A stretch of 34,557 nt of DNA from Candidatus Nanoarchaeia archaeon. GTDB taxonomy: Archaea > Nanobdellota > Nanobdellia > Woesearchaeales > DATDTY01. Below, one piece after another: positions 14,422 to 21,568 of the stretch. The DNA is taken from assembly GCA_035290625.1 (NCBI GenBank), contig DATDTY010000015.1, positions 1-34,557 on the forward strand, in the 5' to 3' direction. Below the pieces are notes generated by a model. That model did no database searches. It saw only the letters and a program-made list of their open reading frames with translations, and was not told the origin of the DNA. The translations under genes were made by a program, and so were the position numbers. How positions within the stretch are numbered: the first letter of the stretch is position 1; each line of letters opens with the position of its first letter.

Positions 14422-14627
14422 GCCACCTCGGCATTGCCGGGAATTTATAAGAGTATGGTTTAGATTTTATATAATTTATATAGAACTCCAGTACTATCCC
14501 CAAGTGTGGAACTTCGCTTTCTGGAAAACCTGCCGAAGTTATTACTGCTGAATGGATCGCATCTTCCCGAGGATAAAACGCAAAAAACAACGTATCTGTT
14601 CTAATCTATAGTTTTAAGATTCAATGT

Positions 14628-14637
14628 ATTTATAAAT
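14628..14637 (+). promoter_or_regulatory. TATA box of the ribonucleotide reductase gene
   Basis: ATTTATAAAT at 14628-14637 lies about 29-38 bases before the ATG at 14666, giving a very short leader. I see no long conserved leader or riboswitch here, although the encoded enzyme is probably B12-dependent. Confidence 0.5.
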
Positions 14638-14665
14638 TCAGCAGCCAGAAAAAAACTTCAGAAAG

Positions 14666-17620
14666 ATGGATAACAAAACCCTTCAGTATGTTCGAAAGCG
14701 GGATGGCTCAAAAGCGGAGTTTTCCAGAGACAAGATCACTGAAGCCATTTTCAAGGCTGCCGGGTCTGTAGGAGGCAGCAACAGGAGAGAGGCAGCCAAG
14801 CTTGCTGATTTGGTTGTGGCGCTTATGGAAGAGGCATTTCCTTCCTCGCACATCCCGCATGTTGAGGAGGTCCAGGATATCGTTGAGAAAGTCCTGATTG
14901 AGAACGGTCATGCAAAGACTGCAAAATCCTATATCCTGTATCGGGCCAGGAGGGCAAAAGAGCGCGAAGAGGAAGTCACCCAGAAGGTCGAATCAGAACA
15001 TGCTGAACAAGGGTCTGCTGAAAGCCCGGGCCAGGCCGTTGCTGAGATGTTCACCTATACCTCAAAGCTTTCCAGGCTTGTGCCAAAGGAGAGGATTGAG
15101 ACATACCGGAGGCTCTATTATCTGCTCAAGGACATGATTGCTGCAGGCGAGCTTCCAAGCCATCCAAACTACCTGGGCGATAACGAGCTTGCAGAGAACA
15201 TCTACAGGAACAAGTATTATCTGAAGGATTTTAAGGGAGAGTGCATTGAGGGCTGTCCTGAAGACGTCTTTGCCAGGCTGGCCTCATATATCGCTGCAGT
15301 TGAGCCAACAGAGGATACTCAGAAGAAGTTTGCAATTGCGTTCTACAAAGACCTGTATCATGGAAGCTATCTTCCAGGAGGCAGGGTGATGGCCGGAGCA
15401 GGGGATCTCTACAGGCTCAAGACCCTTGCCAATTGCTTTGTGAGCCTGATCCAGGGAGACGATATCGAGTCTATATTCGGCACTGCCTATGAATGTGCGC
15501 GCACCTATAGTTATGGAGGCGGCATTGGTGTGGATATCTCAAACCTCAGGCCGACAGATTCCATTGTGCATAATGCAGCAGACCGCTCAACAGGAGCAGT
15601 CTCATTTATGGAGCTCTACAGCCTCACCACAGGCTTAATTGGCCAGTCAGGAAGAAGAGGGGCGCTTATGCTTACCATGGATGTCAAGCATCCTGATATC
15701 CTCCGCTTCATTGATGTCAAGAAAATCCCGAATTGGGTAACAAAGCAAGTTATCAAGCAGTGCGAATGGACAGGAAAATTCAGCCAAGCCCAGCTTGGAG
15801 AGATTGAAACGCAGGTGAGGGATAACACCCAGGTGAGGTTTGCCAATATCAGCATCAAGGTTTCTGATGAGTTCATGGGAGCAGTAGACGAACAGATCAC
15901 CTATGGGGAGAACGCTATCATGGTCTACAAGAAGTATACGCAGCATATCGTAAACGACGCTCCGCAGAACAAGACCCTGCACTACTCCTACGGCATTCCC
16001 TCAAAGAACCTTGAGGATTACAGCTTAGAGGCTGGCTTTAACACACTTCAGGACGCCAACACCTACCTCAAAGAGAAGTATCATATCGCGCTCAAAGAGG
16101 CTGACCTCGCATTTGAACGGAGAGATGTGTTCGGAGATTTTGTTGTCCCCCTGGAGCATGAGAGCTATCATCTGGCGATCCATAGGTCTGGTGATTTTAT
16201 GCTGTACTTCAGTTCTTCCCATACAGGCGAGATCAAGAGGCTTGTCAAGGCAAGAGATGTCTGGAACCGCTTTATTGCCTCAAACTATAAGACTGCAGAG
16301 CCTGGCCTGATATTCTGGTCTACAATGGTGAAGTATTCACCCTCAAACTGCCTTGGCGTGCCGATTGCAAGCACCAATCCCTGCGGAGAAGTTCCTTTGG
16401 AGGATGGCGGAGCCTGCAACCTCGGCTCTATAAACCTCTCACGCTTTGTGAAAGGGGGGTATACTGAAGAGGCGAGCATTGACTGGAAGGGAATCCAGGA
16501 TGCAACCTCCAACCTCGTCCGTTTTCTTGATAACGTGATCAGCTGGAATTCGGTGCTCAATCCCCTGGAGAAGCAGAGGGCTGCAGCATCCAGCATGAGG
16601 AGGATCGGCCTTGGCATCATGGGCATTGCAGATATGCTGAATCAGCTCGGGATTGGCTATGACAGCGAGGAGGGCATAAAGCTCATGGAGAAGGTCTCAT
16701 CAGTGATTGCAAACAGCGCGTATGGTGCATCAGCCATGATTGCTGCTGAGAAGGGCTCATTTCCGCTCTTCAACCTTGAGCAGTATGCAAAGAACAGGTT
16801 CTTCATTGAAAGCCTTGCTGCCGAAACAAGAGAGGCAGTGGTGAAGCATGGCTTGAGGAATGTTGCCATCCTTTCAATTGCGCCCACAGGAACCATATCA
16901 AATGCCATCCTGGGGTTCACGAACAAGGCTAGGAATTATGTTGGCGTTTCAGGAGGCATTGAGCCGATCTTCAGCCTCTACTACACAAGACGATCCGAGT
17001 CATTCAACAAATTCTTCAAGGTATTCCATCCAACTGTGCAGGCCTATATTGACCTGAAGGAGATGAACACCAAGGTCCAGGATACAAAGGATATCGATGA
17101 TCTGCAGAAGCTGCTTCCCAGCCATTTCTTCCGCACAGCGCACTTCATTGCAGCAGAGAAGAGGGTTGTGATCCAGGCAATCTGCCAGAAGTATATTGAC
17201 CACAGCATCAGCTCTACGGTAAACCTGCCTGAGAGCGTTGATCCGGAAACGATCACAAACATCTACCTCAATGCCTGGAAGCAGAAGCTCAAGGGCATTA
17301 CGATCTACAGAGATGGAAGCAGGTATCCAATCCTCTCCATCGAGGCAGAGCAGACAGAGTTCAAGGATATCAAGGAGAAGCAGTTCCGCTACCTTACAGA
17401 GGAGGGCGAGCAGATCGTGAAGGGAGACGAGGTTGTTGTGCTTCCGAATGCCGAGCTCAGCACACCTTTCCATCTCATGAAGAACGGCAAGCCTAATGAT
17501 ATCATCCTTGAAGAGATCTCAGCAGAGGAGCAGCTGGTGCAGCCTGAGGTCCCTGTTTCTGGAAAGGTATGCAAAGTGAAGTTTGAGAACGGCAAGCTTG
17601 TCAAGGACTGCGGTGATTGA
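14666..17620 (+). CDS. nrdJ: ribonucleoside-diphosphate reductase, probably adenosylcobalamin-dependent (class II)
   Basis: This is a 984-residue enzyme that reduces ribonucleotides to deoxyribonucleotides. Residues 5-95 form an ATP-cone (VRKRDGSKAEFSRDKITEAI). The catalytic barrel has the first redox Cys in LANCFVSL (Cys257), the active-site NPCGE (Asn571, Cys573, Glu575) and the second redox Cys in GGACNLGSINL (Cys584). The PTGTISNAILG loop and the absence of a neighbouring small-subunit gene favour class II. The C-terminal tail has Cys969 and Cys982, 12 residues apart, a wider pair than the usual CxxC reductant tail. Residues about 425-525 look like a lineage insertion; I see no intein motifs. 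Confidence 0.88.
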   Translation: MDNKTLQYVRKRDGSKAEFSRDKITEAIFKAAGSVGGSNRREAAKLADLVVALMEEAFPSSHIPHVEEVQDIVEKVLIENGHAKTAKSYILYRARRAKEREEEVTQKVESEHAEQGSAESPGQAVAEMFTYTSKLSRLVPKERIETYRRLYYLLKDMIAAGELPSHPNYLGDNELAENIYRNKYYLKDFKGECIEGCPEDVFARLASYIAAVEPTEDTQKKFAIAFYKDLYHGSYLPGGRVMAGAGDLYRLKTLANCFVSLIQGDDIESIFGTAYECARTYSYGGGIGVDISNLRPTDSIVHNAADRSTGAVSFMELYSLTTGLIGQSGRRGALMLTMDVKHPDILRFIDVKKIPNWVTKQVIKQCEWTGKFSQAQLGEIETQVRDNTQVRFANISIKVSDEFMGAVDEQITYGENAIMVYKKYTQHIVNDAPQNKTLHYSYGIPSKNLEDYSLEAGFNTLQDANTYLKEKYHIALKEADLAFERRDVFGDFVVPLEHESYHLAIHRSGDFMLYFSSSHTGEIKRLVKARDVWNRFIASNYKTAEPGLIFWSTMVKYSPSNCLGVPIASTNPCGEVPLEDGGACNLGSINLSRFVKGGYTEEASIDWKGIQDATSNLVRFLDNVISWNSVLNPLEKQRAAASSMRRIGLGIMGIADMLNQLGIGYDSEEGIKLMEKVSSVIANSAYGASAMIAAEKGSFPLFNLEQYAKNRFFIESLAAETREAVVKHGLRNVAILSIAPTGTISNAILGFTNKARNYVGVSGGIEPIFSLYYTRRSESFNKFFKVFHPTVQAYIDLKEMNTKVQDTKDIDDLQKLLPSHFFRTAHFIAAEKRVVIQAICQKYIDHSISSTVNLPESVDPETITNIYLNAWKQKLKGITIYRDGSRYPILSIEAEQTEFKDIKEKQFRYLTEEGEQIVKGDEVVVLPNAELSTPFHLMKNGKPNDIILEEISAEEQLVQPEVPVSGKVCKVKFENGKLVKDCGD

Positions 17621-17766
17621 GTTTCAAGTAACATCGGGGGTTCTGTTAGCCGACCTACGCGTAAACATCTAGAGAGACATCTCACTTTTCTAGAAGATAG
17701 GTAGTATCCAGACCGCATAAATAGGCTAAAGCAACCTCTCGTTCTTGTTGTTGATCTATAATCAAG

Positions 17767-18090
17767 TTATACCTTCACTTGAACGAGCGGTTTTACGCGC
17801 CCCTTCTCCACTTCGGAATCAACAACGGACCAATAGTATGCAATGAACTTCTCTACATAGGGATTTTCCCTGTTTAATGCATACATTTTTGCCTTTCCAA
17901 CATTCCTTGTATTGACAACGATCTTTCTTCTTATGAAAAGTTTCCAGATTTCTTTTAACGCAGTGTAGCTCACGTCTGAGAACCGAGCAATATCTTTCAT
18001 TGAATAATCAAATTCTGAATGAACTATTAAAAAATTCCATAGTCTATTCCGGACGGTATTCCCTTCCAGTCTTAGAAATGCTGATGTCAT
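17767..18090 (-). CDS. winged-helix DNA-binding protein
   Basis: This is a 107-residue protein. Its first 75 residues form a winged helix: NTVRNRLWNFLIVH, then the helix-turn-helix SMKDIARFSDVSYTALKEIWKL, then the wing IVVNTRNVGKAKMYALNRE. The tail (YVEKFIAYYWSV) is a likely dimer helix. This architecture is frequent in archaeal regulators and in the N-termini of nucleotidyltransferase antitoxins. A minus-strand TATA (TTTATATAC, about 18111-18119) lies some 25 bases before the ATG, so the message is probably leaderless. It lies head to head with the next small gene, about 100 bases away. The target is unknown. The 146-base gap after the reductase shows no gene. Confidence 0.7.
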   Translation of the reverse strand: MTSAFLRLEGNTVRNRLWNFLIVHSEFDYSMKDIARFSDVSYTALKEIWKLFIRRKIVVNTRNVGKAKMYALNRENPYVEKFIAYYWSVVDSEVEKGRVKPLVQVKV

Positions 18091-18193
18091 GGAATAAGGA
18101 ACCTGGCCCTTGTATATAAAGGTTTCTTTTTTGTACTTTAAGGGTCAAGAAAGCGACCCAAACTTTATTAAGCCGGTAGTATCGTCTTAATCT

Positions 18194-18511
18194 ATGCCCA
18201 AAGTGAAAAGGAGTGAATATATCAAACTCAGTAGAACCGTCATTAGAAAATTGTACGATGGAACTTGTTTTGGCAAGGGTTCCCTGTATCTTGAAACTCT
18301 ACAGCACGGCATTCCTCCTGAGTATGGAGGCAAAGTAGAGATCGTACTCGATGCTTTGGTTAAACAGCGCGTTTGCGGAAAGAAGAAGAAGGAACATGGC
18401 TGGAAATATTATCTGAATATGGAGAGAATAGACAAAATCAAAGAAATACTAAAAGAGAAGGACGAAAGATCAATAATTCCGCTATTGTTGATGTTACCGA
18501 ACATCTTGTAA
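18194..18511 (+). CDS. hypothetical small basic protein, possible winged helix
   Basis: This is a 105-residue Lys-rich protein, MPKVKRSEYIKLSRTVIRKL, with a segment EIVLDALVKQRVCGKKKKEH followed by WKYYLN that could be the recognition helix and wing of a winged helix. A basic amphipathic C-terminal helix follows (IDKIKEILKEKDERS). I do not recognise the family. TTTATTAA near 18164-18171 is a TATA-like site about 25 bases upstream of the ATG, and it lies back to back with the divergent wHTH gene's promoter. Confidence 0.5.
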   Translation: MPKVKRSEYIKLSRTVIRKLYDGTCFGKGSLYLETLQHGIPPEYGGKVEIVLDALVKQRVCGKKKKEHGWKYYLNMERIDKIKEILKEKDERSIIPLLLMLPNIL

Positions 18512-18546
18512 ATATGACTGCTGTCGGAGATGCAGAGATTTGGTGA

Positions 18547-19242
18547 TTAACGATTTTCTACATGGATTGTTGAATCCTTCATACCCAATTTAAGGATGTC
18601 ATCGAGGCTTGCCCTTTCAGCCGGAACTATGCCGTCAAGAGCGTCTGTTTTGTTTCCGTCCTTGAGATCTCCTACACACCAGACCTTATCCCAAAGATTA
18701 AAGGCATAACCAGCCTGCGCAAAACCAATGAGCGCGTCATGCATTGTCCCATCATACAAAAGACGCCTTTCTGCTTTGGCAAATCGTATTTTTTGATGAA
18801 GAAAGTCATCATACCGGCCACTTCGATCCTGTAATCTGAAACAGTCTATTCGCCTGGCTGGAGCTGTGATTTCCGCGAGAAGATTGAGAGACTCATCCCA
18901 CATTGCTTGCTTGAGAGATGATGACTGAGACTTGAAACCTGATGCCGGAGGATGAGAGATCATATAAACTCCCGTATTATCATATGCTGCGTGGGATTGA
19001 TTTTTTATTTCTATCATACGTGCAATTTCTTCTCCAGTAGAGAAGCCCATTCGCTCCAGATCTTTTCTAGATTGGGCAAGATATTCCTGCCATTCTTCGG
19101 GATTCTTCCTTCGCCATATCCTTACTCCTTCCACAAGAAATACTCTATGAGAGGCGAATAATTCCGGAATGGATACCTTTAGCCTCCCAGAATCCGGGTC
19201 TCTATTTTCGGAGATTACTGAATCTGAATAGAGATGAGCCAT
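18547..19242 (-). CDS. hypothetical protein, 231 residues
   Basis: I do not recognise this protein. It is soluble and has no signal peptide. Features are a Trp/Arg-rich segment VFLVEGVRIWRRKNPEEWQE (residues 34-53), the Arg-rich stretch ITAPARRIDCFRLQDRSGR, KIRFAKAERRLLYDG near 151-165, and WDKVWCVGDLKDGNKTDALD near 184-203. Conserved-looking charged and aromatic residues suggest an enzyme or nucleic-acid binding domain rather than a chance frame. It is 33 bases from the TFB gene stop and in the same orientation, so it may be transcribed after TFB. Confidence 0.55.
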   Translation of the reverse strand: MAHLYSDSVISENRDPDSGRLKVSIPELFASHRVFLVEGVRIWRRKNPEEWQEYLAQSRKDLERMGFSTGEEIARMIEIKNQSHAAYDNTGVYMISHPPASGFKSQSSSLKQAMWDESLNLLAEITAPARRIDCFRLQDRSGRYDDFLHQKIRFAKAERRLLYDGTMHDALIGFAQAGYAFNLWDKVWCVGDLKDGNKTDALDGIVPAERASLDDILKLGMKDSTIHVENR

Positions 19243-19275
19243 AAAAGACCTCTGCCATTGGGTTTCTAGTAAGAC

Positions 19276-20196
19276 TTATTTCTTCCGCTTAACCTTCTTT
19301 ATCTCCCGCTCCAGCTTAAGCTCTTCAAGAAGTTCCTTGTAGCGGTTTCGGATTGTGACTTCAGTGACTCCTGCCACGTCTGCAACCTCTCTCTGAGTCC
19401 TCTTCTCTCCATGGATGAGGGCTGAAACATACAACGCAGCTGCAGCAATCCCTGTCGGCCCTCTTCCTGAGGTCAGCTCAGATCTCTGTGCGCGCTCAAG
19501 GATCTCAACAGCCTTTGATTGCGTCTCTGCAGTGAGCTTTAATGAGGATGCAAACCTGGCGATGTAGTCAGAAGGGTTGGATGGCCTGATTGTGATCCCA
19601 AGCTCTCTCGTGACAAAACGATACGTCCTTCCGATCTCTTTCTTCTCTATTCCAGAAGCTTCAGAAAGCTCATCCAATGTTCTTGGCACTTCATGCCTTC
19701 TGCATGCTGCATAGAGCGCTCCTGCAACAACAGATTCCATAGACCTTCCCCGTACAAGGCCCCGCTGGACAGCAAGGGTATAAATCCTGGCAGATTCCTC
19801 TTCCACAGAACTTGGAAGCTTAAGGTAGGAAGCAACACGCTTCAGCTCTGCCAATGCAAGCTTGAGGTTCCTTTCAATAGCTGTAGAGATCCTGTACTGC
19901 CACTTTCGCAGCCTGAAGAATTTGTTCCTGTCTCTTGCCCCAAGCTGGTAGAGGTCTGCCTTTCTCCCAACCTCAGTCCCCATGCCCTGGTCAAACTGGG
20001 TATAGGTCATGGGAGCTCCGGTTCTCCTTCGTGACTCCCCGCCTTCTGACTCAAACTCACGCCATTCCTGGGTGAAATCGACCATCTTGTCTTCAATGAC
20101 AAGGCCGCAGTCTTTGCAAATGATCTCTCCCTTCTCCTTATTCATGAAGAGATTGATTCCTGCGCATTCCGGACACTTCTTCACATATTGGACCAC
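19276..20196 (-). CDS. tfb: transcription initiation factor TFB (TFIIB homologue)
   Basis: This is a 306-residue archaeal general transcription factor that bridges TBP-TATA and RNA polymerase. The N-terminal zinc ribbon has C8-x2-C11 and C27-x2-C30. The B-reader/linker includes EWREFESEGGESRRRTGAPMTY. Two cyclin folds follow (about 105-200 and 205-300), with GRSMESVVAGALYAACRR in the first and GRGPTGIAAAALYVSALIHG in the second. The C-terminal helix-turn-helix TQREVADVAGVTEVTIRNRY contacts the BRE. It is full length and is the strongest evidence for an archaeal source. It is divergent from the Trm112-like gene, sharing a 126-base AT-rich gap. Confidence 0.97.
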   Translation of the reverse strand: MVQYVKKCPECAGINLFMNKEKGEIICKDCGLVIEDKMVDFTQEWREFESEGGESRRRTGAPMTYTQFDQGMGTEVGRKADLYQLGARDRNKFFRLRKWQYRISTAIERNLKLALAELKRVASYLKLPSSVEEESARIYTLAVQRGLVRGRSMESVVAGALYAACRRHEVPRTLDELSEASGIEKKEIGRTYRFVTRELGITIRPSNPSDYIARFASSLKLTAETQSKAVEILERAQRSELTSGRGPTGIAAAALYVSALIHGEKRTQREVADVAGVTEVTIRNRYKELLEELKLEREIKKVKRKK

Positions 20197-20289
20197 TGCC
20201 AGACCCCCAACTTATTTATCGGCATATGATAACACTACTTTTATATACTAAATTCAGTCTCCCTTTATAAATATATCGCTTTTTTGGGA

Positions 20290-20298
20290 AGGTTTATA
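20290..20298 (+). promoter_or_regulatory. TATA box of the Trm112-like gene
   Basis: GTTTATAAA around 20290-20299 lies about 25-33 bases before the ATG at 20323, giving a leaderless or nearly leaderless transcript. Confidence 0.5.
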
Positions 20299-20322
20299 AA
20301 TGGCGGTCGGATTTTTGGCCCT

Positions 20323-20463
20323 ATGGGGCTTCCAAAGGAACTTCTGGACATGCTGGCCTGCCCCCAGTGCAAGGGAAAGCTGAAGCAGAACGGAGAGAGC
20401 CTTCTGTGCGAAAAATGCAGCAAGGAGTATCCAATCCAGGATGGGATCCCTATCCTGACATAA
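20323..20463 (+). CDS. Trm112/YcaR-like zinc-ribbon protein
   Basis: This is a complete 46-residue protein reading MGLPKELLDMLACPQCKGKL, then the second zinc knuckle CEKC (residues 29-32), and ending EYPIQDGIPILT. The order ELLDxLxCPxC...YPIxDGIPxL is the signature of the Trm112p/UPF0434 family. Trm112 activates several methyltransferases that act on tRNA, rRNA and release factors in archaea and eukaryotes. This copy is shorter than eukaryotic Trm112 and equals the minimal ribbon found in bacteria and many archaea. Copy D of the repeated RNA starts 24 bases after its stop and may share its transcript. Confidence 0.85.
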   Translation: MGLPKELLDMLACPQCKGKLKQNGESLLCEKCSKEYPIQDGIPILT

Positions 20464-20486
20464 GTCCATCGTTCTGAACAATTCAG

Positions 20487-20645
20487 CTCTGGTGAAAGTG
20501 AAGGTTGCCGCCCTTTCTGTGAGGTTTTGGACCAAGACATCAGCACCGACAAGGGAGTTGCCCCCATGGAGGAATGTCGGTTACCATCAAAAACAGCAGA
20601 GCCGGACTTGGCGGCAACCCAAGCGTTTGCGAGATTTCACCGGAG
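20487..20645 (+). ncRNA. candidate structured RNA, family copy D
   Basis: P1 pairs 20487-20497 (CTCTGGTGAAA) with 20635-20645, 11 of 11 with one wobble. P2 pairs 20503-20512 (GGTTGCCGCC) with 20610-20619, 10 perfect pairs. TTTCTGTG (20514-20521) can pair with TGCGAGA (20628-20634) with one bulge. GTGAG is at 20519-20523 and AGGG starts at 20552. CCGACA/TGTCGG (about 20546-20580) closes the distal arm, where copy C has TCGAC/GTCGA. No TATA box is obvious between the Trm112-like stop and P1, so it may be cotranscribed. It lies in the 375-base gap 20464-20838. Confidence 0.6.
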
Positions 20646-20669
20646 TAGCATACTTCATACTCTTGAAAA

Positions 20670-20760
20670 CCAGCCATACATGGCTGCAGACGGATTGCCC
20701 TGCAATCCTACTCGGGTTTCCCGAAGGGAACGACCCCTCCCTCGTCTGCGCCATGGCTGG
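20670..20760. ncRNA. candidate cloverleaf-like structured RNA
   Basis: An outer stem CCAGCCAT/ATGGCTGG (20670-20677/20753-20760) surrounds a 7-bp stem GCAGACG/CGTCTGC (20686-20692/20743-20749). Inside are three hairpins: GATTGC/GCAATC (20693-20707), TCGGG/CCCGA (20712-20724) and AGGGA/TCCCT (20725-20742). The plan looks tRNA-like, but two loops have only three bases and there is no anticodon or T-loop. The strand is uncertain: the shared TTTATAAA at about 20806-20813 is symmetric and could also drive the minus strand. Confidence 0.4.
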
Positions 20761-20838
20761 AGTCCTCTTCTCGGATAATCGGGATGCAGTTGCACGTTCC
20801 AAACCTTTATAAACGAAATTTAATTCAGGTTTCTTCCT

Positions 20839-20922
20839 GCCGCGGTGGCACAATCTGGCACTGCGCGAGCTTGGAGAGCTCGTTTCCTTCGGGATATCCC
20901 GGTTCAAATCCGGGCCGCGGCG
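20839..20922 (+). tRNA. tRNA-Ser(GGA)
   Basis: This is an 84-base class II tRNA. The acceptor stem is GCCGCGG/CCGCGGC (20839-20845/20915-20921) with discriminator G at 20922. The D stem is GCA/TGC. The anticodon stem CGAGC/GCTCG holds loop TTGGAGA with anticodon GGA at 20873-20875. The long variable arm is TCC-TTCG-GGA and the T arm is CCCGG-TTCAAAT-CCGGG. Discriminator G and the long variable arm fit archaeal serine tRNAs. CCA is not encoded and there is no intron. A TTTATAAA box lies about 26-33 bases upstream. Confidence 0.95.
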
Positions 20923-20989
20923 TAGCGAACAGAGTGAGTGAAGCCAAGGCACGGTCCGAGACGAAGTCTCACTACCGGGCCGCGGCGTA
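20910..20989. repeat. duplicated tRNA 3' end, att-like direct repeat
   Basis: CCGGGCCGCGGCGTA, the 3' T-arm and acceptor strand of tRNA-Ser plus two following bases, occurs at 20910-20924 and again at 20975-20989, 65 bases apart. The 50-base spacer contains GAGAC-GAA-GTCTC. Repeats of a tRNA 3' end are the usual trace of site-specific integration, here with almost nothing between them. A local duplication is the alternative. Confidence 0.65.
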
Positions 20990-21054
20990 TCCTTACTTTT
21001 CCTTTTGTAAATCTCCACATCATCTTTTTAAAATCCATCATATTCTCCCATCCA

Positions 21055-21501
21055 ATGCCCAAATACCTATTCGTTTGCAATCAAAATCTCTTCAGAAGCC
21101 CATGGGCTGCTGACTGGTGTTCTGAGTACTGCAGGAGCAGAGGCGTCTCTGCCGAAGTGAGGTCTGCAGGCGTCGGAGAGGAGCTCGAGAGCCATGCAAC
21201 CCGGTTTTCCAGGGACTTGCTCAAATGGGCTGATGCCATCTTTGTTATGGAAGGGTATATGAAAACTGCAATTCTTGAAGACTACTGCCAATTAGGCGAA
21301 GAGGAAAAAAGAATTGCTGAAGAAAAGATCGTCTGCCTGGATATACCTGATTGCTTCAGGCGAAAAGCAGAAGAAAATTCGATCTCAGAGAATATGACGC
21401 CTCAGGAAGCAATAGCCTACCTTAATCAACATCCCTGCCACATCTTCGGCCCAAAGCTGTTTTCCAAGGCTCTTGAAGGGAAGTTGGAAGCGCTGCTCTA
21501 A
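21055..21501 (+). CDS. predicted low-molecular-weight protein tyrosine phosphatase-like protein
   Basis: This is a 148-residue protein starting MPKYLFVCNQNLFRSPWAAD. The CNQNLFRSP segment (Cys8, Arg14) is the C-x5-R-S phosphate-binding loop of the low-molecular-weight phosphatase/arsenate reductase fold, followed by SAGVGEE and an aspartate-containing CLDIPDCF in place of the usual late DPxxx acid loop. It is close to the uncharacterised predicted tyrosine phosphatase group (COG4551-like), whose substrate is unknown. I start at 21055 because TTTTTAAAAT (about 21025-21034) makes a TATA box 25 bases upstream; a longer frame would run back through the tRNA flank. Confidence 0.75.
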   Translation: MPKYLFVCNQNLFRSPWAADWCSEYCRSRGVSAEVRSAGVGEELESHATRFSRDLLKWADAIFVMEGYMKTAILEDYCQLGEEEKRIAEEKIVCLDIPDCFRRKAEENSISENMTPQEAIAYLNQHPCHIFGPKLFSKALEGKLEALL

Positions 21502-21510
21502 AACCGAAAG

Positions 21511-21564
21511 GTTTATATATCTTAAGTTAATTCTACTTAACCTAAAATAGAATCTAAGTTAACT
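21511..21564 (+). promoter_or_regulatory. TATA box with palindromic operator sites before the AAA ATPase
   Basis: GTTTATATAT (21511-21520) is followed by TTAAGT-N7-ACTTAA (21522-21540) and then by the palindrome AGTTAACT (21557-21564), just before the ATG at 21569. The nested symmetry downstream of the TATA box suggests a repressor site. The TTAAGT/ACTTAA arms also occur at 126-139. Confidence 0.5.
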
Positions 21565-21568
21565 AGAA

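Noticed and set aside
15930-16260. Intein inside the ribonucleotide reductase
   Set aside because: The extra region lacks splice-junction Cys/Ser...His-Asn and homing endonuclease motifs and reads as an ordinary insertion.
20686-20749. A second tRNA gene
   Set aside because: The cloverleaf has a 7-bp outer stem, but two loops have three bases and neither an anticodon loop nor a TTC-type T-loop is present.
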